From contig NC_088710.1 in the NCBI RefSeq assembly GCF_963576615.1, forward strand, positions 5,126,001 through 5,190,000: a stretch of DNA of 64,000 nt, given 5' to 3'. This DNA comes from Watersipora subatra (taxonomy: Eukaryota > Bryozoa > Gymnolaemata > Cheilostomatida > Watersiporidae). Position 1 is the stretch's first letter; each line of letters starts with the position of its first letter. The translations under genes and the position numbers were made by a program. Shown here piece after piece: positions 13,001 to 22,000 of the stretch. The notes under the pieces are model-generated. The model did not search any database and had not been told where the DNA came from. It saw nothing but the letters and a program-made list of their open reading frames with translations.

Positions 13001-16000
13001 ATGACAAAAATAATTTTGGCTGTACAATTTTTGCAAACAAAAAACTAAATAATAATCCTTCATTTTTTCATCTTTATAGACAATTTTATTGTTAAAACAC
13101 GAAGCTTTTGCAATAAATGTTTGCAAACGGTGCTTTTGTTTGCAATTCTTTTATTATAGTATCAAAACAACACCAAAAAGTACAATTAAATAAAAGAAAA
13201 ACGATCGTTTTCTAAAAATATGGCTGCTTTTTCGTGAACGAGCGCATGTGCCAACGGCTTGATGATGTCAAATAAAACGATGGATATGATTGGAGGGTGC
13301 CACTTTTGTCATAAAAAGGCTGCGGCGCTGGTAGCTGTTTGACAAAAACAGTGAACATTGCTAAAATTATCAAACGAGTAGACAATAGATTGTTATCAGA
13401 CTAAACTTATTTAGGCATAGCTAGACGCAGTTTAGGCATTTAGGTATAGCTAGACGCAGTTTAGTGTACAACAAAATTGTATGTTCTTCTATTTGTAATC
13501 GGAGAAACTAACAATATGTCTACAGTTTCTGATCAATTATGAAACTTCAACCTAATATCCAGTCTGTCTAACTGCTTCTAAAGTGAGGCATGCCGACCTC
13601 CAAGAAGTCGCCCAGATATGCCAGGAATTACTAAAACATCCGATCTGTTATGTGATACTGATGAAAAGTGCTTGGCAAGAACTATACCATTGAAAAACCT
13701 GCAAGTTTTACCAATGATTGTCTACAAATATTTCAAGCGTAGCAAACAAACATGGCTCTTTTAAATTTTGGAAATTCTGATAGGTTTTTCACCCCCAATA
13801 TCAACTAGTTTGTTTTAACAACTCCATCATGTTTAAAGTAGAAATTCTGTTAGTGTTAACTTTTTGCTACTGAACTAACAGAGGTAGGACTATTTGTTCA
13901 TATATGGGTATATGACAAGCGATAAAGATGATATGCAGTGCGAGAAGCAATAAGATTGAGAATCAGTCTACCATGATCTCCTGTGCAGAGCGACTAAACT
14001 AGAGGAAGGTGGTCAGAAACTTTGAGTAAATTTACCTGTGTGATCTTCGACAGGCCCTTTTCTGAGAAACTCTAAAAATTACAGTGGTTCTTTTTATCCT
14101 CTAATTATTATTATTATCAGAGAACTCCATTGTATTACTCTAGTAGGATGTCAACCAGTTTTACCTGCCTTCTGCTGACGCGGGTAGATGATTTTATGGG
14201 ATGCAATACAGCGACATTGGCATCATTTGACCAAGTTTATATCTTCAGAGGAGAAAAACTCTTGTATACCTGTTTATATAAGAATTCACACTGTACCATT
14301 GAAGAGTTGTCCCCACGGTAGACAATGGCAGCGGCATGCCAAGATCAGCACATTTTCGCATGCTAGAAGGCAATTTGATTGCCTAATGATAGAATTATAG
14401 GTGTTACGGCAAGGTCTGGCTGTATTTATCACCTCCTCAATATTGAGTTTGTGAGTGCTGGCCAAGGGAATGGTCAACCGATCACCCTTTCAGAGCGTGG
14501 GTGGATGCATGCTGGGTAACGCACTGAACTCATACGGCATATGCTTGAAATGCTGTCGACATCCTGGAATGAAACGTTTCGACCGACAGGAGGCAGTGAT
14601 AATATTACCAACAAGGCCGATAATTATGGATATAGTTGAAATTCGCAACCCCACATCCTCGATGATCGGAACCAAGGCTAATATTTAGCAAATCAATTTT
14701 AGACGTTTTCATGTCAATCTGAGTAAGCCATACCCAAATATAAACTTTCGCAAAACTAAGTACATTTTATCAGAAGGTATTGATATTTTCTATCATTTGC
14801 GATTGTTTTTAACGTTTGAGGTGATCCGACAGCAAAGATATTTCACGATTATAATTGATAAAACTTGATCGGGGTTAAAAGGCACAGATCAAGCGAAAGA
14901 GCGATTGTGACGCTTATAGTCGCAAAGATACCGACTCAGTACACCTTGAAGGCAATAACCAATATCAAATACAGCAGCTAATCATGTCATCTTGGCACAT
15001 ATTTTCCCTCCAAGTATTTTAACAGCGATCAGGTTTTATAGATTTTAATCTTGAAAAATCTTGGCAGTCAGATCACCTCAAACATCAACAACAACTGCAA
15101 ATGATAGAAAAATACAGGTACAATAATGTACAGATAAAGTCTTACATAAATACAGATAGAATTTATTAAATGGTAAGAATGCTGTTGCAAATCTAACTAA
15201 TACATGACGGCACATTTTTGAACCAACCTTCTGCACTGATTCCATTGCGGGGCTTTTTTGACGCCTCCGTCATATCCTCAAAGTTGAGAATAAACATGAT
15301 AATTTCAGATCTCTCATTCTTGACCGGCGCGAGTAACAGACTGCAGGGAAATTTTTCACCTACAATCATAAACCCTTGGTATGTTTGCATGGAACAATAA
15401 ACGTGTCCAGCGCTCTGCCAATCTCTCTGCAGCATTGACTAGCAGGCACAGGTGTTACAATGTAATGGTTGTATGTGTAATGTACATGTAAATTAGGGCT
15501 ACTACCCAAAACAATCGCCTCTCGTAGATGAATTTGGCTTAAGGAGAGGCACAATGCATAATAAAAACAGATTGATTTCTTCAGCCTACGTTCTGTATAT
15601 ATTCTATACTATATATGCTATATGTATTGTGTCTTATAGGCAGTAATCCCTGGCTTACTGCGGGTTAGAAGACCAGCCCTGACTGTGAAAAGCAAAAAAC
15701 TCTTATGCAATGTCAGCTCTTTATTTTAGACATACACTCGTACACGCACTACTATAGACATACACTAGTACATACACTACTATAGACATACACTAGTACA
15801 TACACTACTATAGACATACACTAGTACATACACTACTATAGACATACATTAGTACATACACTAGTACATACACTACTATAGACATACACTAGTACATACA
15901 CTACCATAGACATACACTAGTACATACACTACTATTATAGACATACACTAGTACATACACTAGTACATACACTACTATAGACATACACTAGTACATACAC

Positions 16001-19000
16001 TACTATAGACATACACTAGTACATACACTACTATTATAGACATACACTAGTACATACACTACTATAGACATACGCTAGTACATACACTACTATTATAGAC
16101 ATACACTAGGACCCTGGCAGTTTGGTGCCCCGTAAAAGATCATCAGATGTTATGACTAACTGCAAAATTATTCTGATACGCAACAAAGTGGTCGATTGGA
16201 GCGTTGGTCTAACAAGAGGAGAGTCATGAGTTCAAATCCTGTGGAAGGCTATTTTTTTAATTGATTTCAGATTGTGGCTTCAGACAAACGGACACAGCTT
16301 ATATAATAGTAAAGATTATCCTTGAAGTAGTTTATATCCTGTAAGCCAGTCTAAGTGATAAAAGTATCCTACAACTAAGATATCCCTGTGTTTATTTACC
16401 TCAGGACAACAGGCTAGACAGACTTGTTCCACTTTTTAATGATAAGGAAAATACTGCTAGCAGATCTCGTCAACAACATAATACTTACAAATAATCTTCA
16501 TTTATATAGCCTGTGATGAACAACAAACTAGACTGGAAATGATTTATTTAGAAACACAGTTGTTAATCTAAGAGGCTCATAGGCTAATGGCCTTCTATGT
16601 TTTTAAATAATTGTGGAATTTATGGCCTCACTGCCTTCTTCCTCGATGTCATGCAAGATACAGCTGCAGCTATTGAAAAGTATTGGATTGAAAAGGAATG
16701 TACGCATAAATGAGCACAGAATCTAAATTTCACAGAAGCTTCTTAAACATTCCCTTGAAACTGCCTGAAACTCCCTGAAAGGGTTTCACTGAAACTCTTT
16801 AAACCCTGCCCGTCTTTGTCAATGTGTGTCAATATCCCGGGGCAATTTGTCTAACGATAGGAAGTTTTGAAAAGTTTATTAAATATGTCTAAATATGCTC
16901 ATAATCCAATGGTATTTGATAAAACACACAAAAGTTCAGCAACTCAAACCGCAAATATTACCAAATACAACGAAAATGTGCTTCATGGTTTTTTGGGCTA
17001 TCAGCCATAAAAATTTGTGCGATTGTAAAAACTTCTAAAGATCTTTTAGTAGCATCATATCCATTGAGCCAACGTTCATCATTGTCTCATGAATCAAAAT
17101 AATCTAGTCTCGAGTCTAGTGCTCTTTCTATAATAGAAGGTGGTATTTTGTAGAAAATAAATTATCATAGAAGAGGTAGAAGATCGGGTTTATATCAGCT
17201 GGCTTCCTGTTGCTGTACTCTATTTCCTTCGTTTGCTTGAAAGTTATAATTTATTTTAAACTTGGCCGATAGGGCAGAATTCTCCTAAAAGTAATTCTTG
17301 ATGTGCCCATTTGTGCCTTCACAAATGGGCACATCGATCATTCGACATTGCCGATTGATATTACAAGCGCAAATATGCTCACCACTCTTATTGCTCATTG
17401 GCGTCTGTTAACATAGTCTGTATGAAAACATGGAATTGACCTCGAGCTGCTCTGATCAGCTCTCACAATTGATCGATGGTTTTAAACTTGAAGAATTTTA
17501 AACTTCTGTTTAGCTACTTTTCAAAATATTTTCTGTCAGCTAAAAATAATTATTTTTAAAATGTTTCGCCTGATCAAGATTTTGGCAACATTTGCCCGAT
17601 TATTGGTTAGTGTGCGCACGGCTTTACTTTGGGTATGGTGAGTAGACACAAAGAAAACACGATACTGAATAATGCTGAATCGGTCATTAACAGCTCAATC
17701 AAAGCAAACAGCCTTGCAAGGTCAGTAGGTTTTTCCTACTAGAAATATCCTCTACTCTACTAGCCAGCAACCTTGAGCTCTTCGGAGAGCAGAGAATTTC
17801 TACTCCTCTGAAAATTTGCACATTCTTTAAAACAATATATGTCAGTCTGCTCGTCTATTGTAAATGGAATCAGTCAAATCTTTGCACAACCCACATATTA
17901 AAGTAACAGGAGTAACGAGTCTTTTTACCGTCTTTCCTGTAGAGAATCAGTTGAATGAGCTTTTCGGTGTTTCCTGTTAAAGATTCCCTGAGTTTTATGA
18001 CCATGTGTCGATTTGTCTGCGGTCCTTGCATGAACTCACAGACGCACGACTTTTGCATGACCTCCGCTCGTGAATAGCCACTAAGGATGCAGAAGCCCTC
18101 ATTGCAGAAAATTATCGGGGTGTTCTCCACTTGCGCGTTTGCGATAAGGAAATTCCGATCTACAGAGATAAAATTAAGTCTACCATAATAGGGGTCTAGA
18201 AGAATGGTCTACAACTTCTACATACATATAATAGGCTAATAACAGCGATTAGGTTGCAGGTGTGAATATATCATTGGATGTGAAACAACGGTAAATATTT
18301 ATTAAAACTATAAATAAATTTTATTACAGAAGCTATTTTTATGAATACATTTACAAACAACAATATATTATTGCAACAGAATTGAGTTACAGCATATCCA
18401 CCTGCATCACCCGTCGGTTATAATATGACTAGCTCTATTTCAATCATATGACTAGTAGTTATGTTATTGCAACAAAATTTATTATTTGTAACTCGTGATA
18501 CAGTCAAGAATCTTCCAACTGTTCGTTCTGACAAACACCAGATTGCTTGCAGGCTGCAAGTTGCAACAAAAGTAAAAAATATATTCTCACGTAACATACT
18601 TAGTAGCTCAAGCCCATCTAGTCCCTGGGTAGTATAAACAACAACAAAAATGATGGTAGTATCTTTGTCATTAAACTAGACAAACAGGACATGATAATGC
18701 TTGTTTTAGAAAATGGATGCGAAACTTAAAAGCATGAACTTAAAGCATCACAGAAAAAGGTTAGCAATGAAGTTGGAAGCACAGAGTTTAGCACTGATTT
18801 TAAAAAGAGTCGACTAATACAGCGATAAAGACACCAATGAGTTTGTGTCGATGAATAGGACAGACTCAGTGCGATCAGTAGATATGAAGCTCACTGTCGA
18901 TGGCCTTACATCATAACTTATTCCTCGATAGCACACAGATACAAATACTGCAATATTGCATCAGCAGTTTGCAGCTTTAAGCTGATCAGTTTCACTTCAT

Positions 19001-22000
19001 GCCTTATCGGTAGATTATACCCCATGGAATATTCTCGGCAGCATCAGCTGCCAGAAATACTGATTAGAACTATTTTAGTAAAAGTTTGCGTAGTGGTAAA
19101 GTTAGTGATGTAAGCACATGTGTATATAGCTATTCATCTCATTCCTAAAGTGCCTTCATGCATGTTGGAGGATCGGCTGTTGAAAGACAAAAAAACATCA
19201 ACTTGTAAATGAAGTTCAATTTTAACTGGATGCTGCTGTTTGCCGCTGCATGGCTTCTGACCGAGCTGATGTTACTTTTTAAAATAGCTAGAGCTGCGCA
19301 TTTTGGTTATAAATTTAGGGTCTTTAAAATAAAAACCTAAACCAACAAAAGAACAAAAATACAAGGCTAAACATACACCACTATGTAAGTTCTTACAAAA
19401 AATGCCTGAATGTGAACCAATTAGCAGATTGGTTCACGACCAGTCAGTAATTGGTAAAGTCTTCCATAGAGTTACAATAAGGTTTTCGACCAACAATGTT
19501 ACAGGCATTTAAAATGATTACAACTAGTTAATGGTCTATAAACCTCATTTCTACGTAGCAATCCTTGAAAAACCACCATATACAAACATGCATTGAAAGT
19601 GGGTGAAAATGAGAGGCTTCATGTCCTGGAAGTCACAGCTAAAATCACAAGGAGCTGGTAAGATGATTTGCGAGCAGACTTTTCAATTATAAATTCTACA
19701 CATTCTCAAACTTATCAAATGATATGAAAATGATTTTAAAATCTTTATAAAGTTTCCTGATGAGTTGCGGAGTTGCTTCAGTCTGAGTAAAAAACAGCAC
19801 AAAAAGCCTATTAACACCAAGTGTAGGAACATCTGAATGTTATCTATGCTCTCATCTATTCACCAAAATGACATTAAAAGTTGCTTTACTTGCTCCATCC
19901 ACCCCCCTTCACTTTGTACCTCCCTATTTCCCTCTCTTCCTTTCCTGTTTCTATCTACCCTTGTCTTTTTTTCCTCATCCTCTCCCTCTCGCTAGCGGAA
20001 GAGCAAGTGATTCACCAATGATAGCTCTATGAGTAATTCACGAATAATAACTTTACGAGAGTTGCACACACGCTTGAGAGCGAAATGCTAATGAAATAAA
20101 GATTGACACGAGCCTGAGCTCGAGGCTGAGATGGCAGATATCTGTAAGACTATTTTGGTTTGAGTGCTATTCTCTTTAACCATCCCTTGTAATTGATTCT
20201 CCCTTTATCAGAAGTGATCTGATATAACACTCGAGATGATTTACCTCTTACCATACAGGCATCTTATGTAAGGGCCTTGTCTTTTTCTTTTTAACTTCAC
20301 CCAGTATTCTGATTAACATGACGGGGGGGGGGGGGGGGGGGGTGAACCAATAATATGTAGCAATTTGACATGTACTTATAGGTAATTCTTGAAAGCGATG
20401 AAAAAGAAATTTGATTACAAAGGTATAGAAATTAAAGTGAAACACGATTGGAACAGAGATGTCTACGCAAGACAAACAGCTAACATAACTAGGCACAATT
20501 TAAAAAAATATGTGCTTGAACCTTCTTGCTATTGAGCATTTGGTTAGTAAACGATGAGTTATTGTACATGCACTCATGCATATTCAGGATGAGCTTGTTG
20601 GTAAATCAATTGCCTAGCCGTTACCAAGTTGGGTGATATATAAGTGACCATTTCTTTGGTGTTGTGGTTAATCAGGGAAGACCTACCAAAACATTTCAAA
20701 TGATAGCTTGGTTTGTTCTATCACCAACAAATCCATTTGAATGCCCTTTCATGCCAGGCACGGGCAACAGAGTTAAGCCTGGTTCCCATATCGAATGCGA
20801 GACCCCGGCAGTAATCTCGCGCAGCAAAACACTTGCAGCGCTAAGCTTGGTGGAAAATGTTCACATAAAGCTGCGTCGCTGGTGATCGCATTAAAATGGC
20901 CGCCAGCCATGCACTTGAAAGTGCGGACCTTCACATGTACAGTGCATTTTGGGAAGGCTTTACCCGCTGCTCTAGGTAAAAGTTGAACATCGCTGAACTC
21001 TTGCGTTGACCGCCGGCAACTACCAGCAGTACTCGGCGCGTAGGTTCACATTTCACTGCTGATAGCCCTGCAGTGCTGTCACCGGTCCTTGTGGGTATAT
21101 GGGAACCAGGCTTTAGAGCTCAAAGGAGTTGATAACAGAAAACATAATACCTTGGAACACTAAAGTGTACGCTTTGTGTATAGACACGAAACCTTAGAAC
21201 ACTGAGGGGAGAGTTTGTCTATAGACACAATACCTCAGAGCGCTAAAGGGTGAGTTTGTGTTTAGACATAATGCCCTAGAACACTAAAGAGAAAGTTGGT
21301 GTATAGACACAATACCTTAGTTGGTTTATAGACAATGGTTTATAGAGTCTGTCACCAAGTTGGCATAAAAGCTATGGATGAAGCCATCAAGCAGGAGGCA
21401 AGAGCCTGGGAGGCTTTTGATGAGCGCTTGTTTGTGGGCAGGCAACCATGGCCTGATATATCTTATAAATCTTGCATACTCATACATTGGCAATAACAAC
21501 AACTTAATTATCTCATTGGATTTTCTTTTACAAACATGAGCTGATGCTATACCCAGCTACATAATGCATTTTGATGTTGTTAGTAACACAGCTGCTGCGT
21601 CATCACCTGGTACAAAAGCACATGTTGGAACTGCTTTTTTACTTGATCATGTGAAGAGTTAACTCTTTCGCTACCGCATTAAATTCTGATCGAATTATTA
21701 TTCTGACCAAATTAATTCAAATTGATTTTCAAAAAGTGGATATACCACTAGTATTTAAGCAATATCTCGAGAATAGAAACAGATATCGTTTTACTGTAAA
21801 ATGCGTTTTATTCAGAACAAAGTTTTCTACAAGATAAGTATAAAATTGTTTAGTGAATCCTACTCTCGCAAAATTTCTGACGTTTTCTTTGCGTTGAACA
21901 AATGCGGTCTGTTTCTTATTGCCATGACGATATCGATCCGATTTTCCCGTTTTAAAAAATAATTAGAAATGGAGTTGCTGAGCCAAAATATTTTCGGTTG

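Larger units (their letters stand above)
10712..15227 (-). other. ERG intron 3
   Basis: 4.5 kb between exons 4 and 3. It contains the hairpin at 11482-11541 and foldback copy D2 (14760-15118). The stretch 14130-14690 has several overlapping short open frames on both strands but no recognisable protein family. Nothing else supported. Confidence 0.55.
15360..17928 (-). other. ERG intron 2
   Basis: Holds the 28-bp minisatellite, SINE copy 2 and a perfect hairpin at 17300-17335 (GATGTGCCCATTTGTG with its reverse complement around 4 bases). No gene seen in the rest. Confidence 0.6.

Noticed and set aside
14130..14690. Cluster of short overlapping frames on both strands
   Set aside because: No protein family recognised and both strands open, which points to composition rather than coding.
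15340..15359. Alternative acceptor ctgcag for ERG exon 3
   Set aside because: Would leave the wrong phase after the GACG|GT donor and remove residues needed for PAS spacing; the acceptor at 15360 fits exactly.
20664..20986. Two plus-strand frames of 63-73 codons
   Set aside because: Overlap the Harbinger-like MITE; its higher GC lowers stop frequency.
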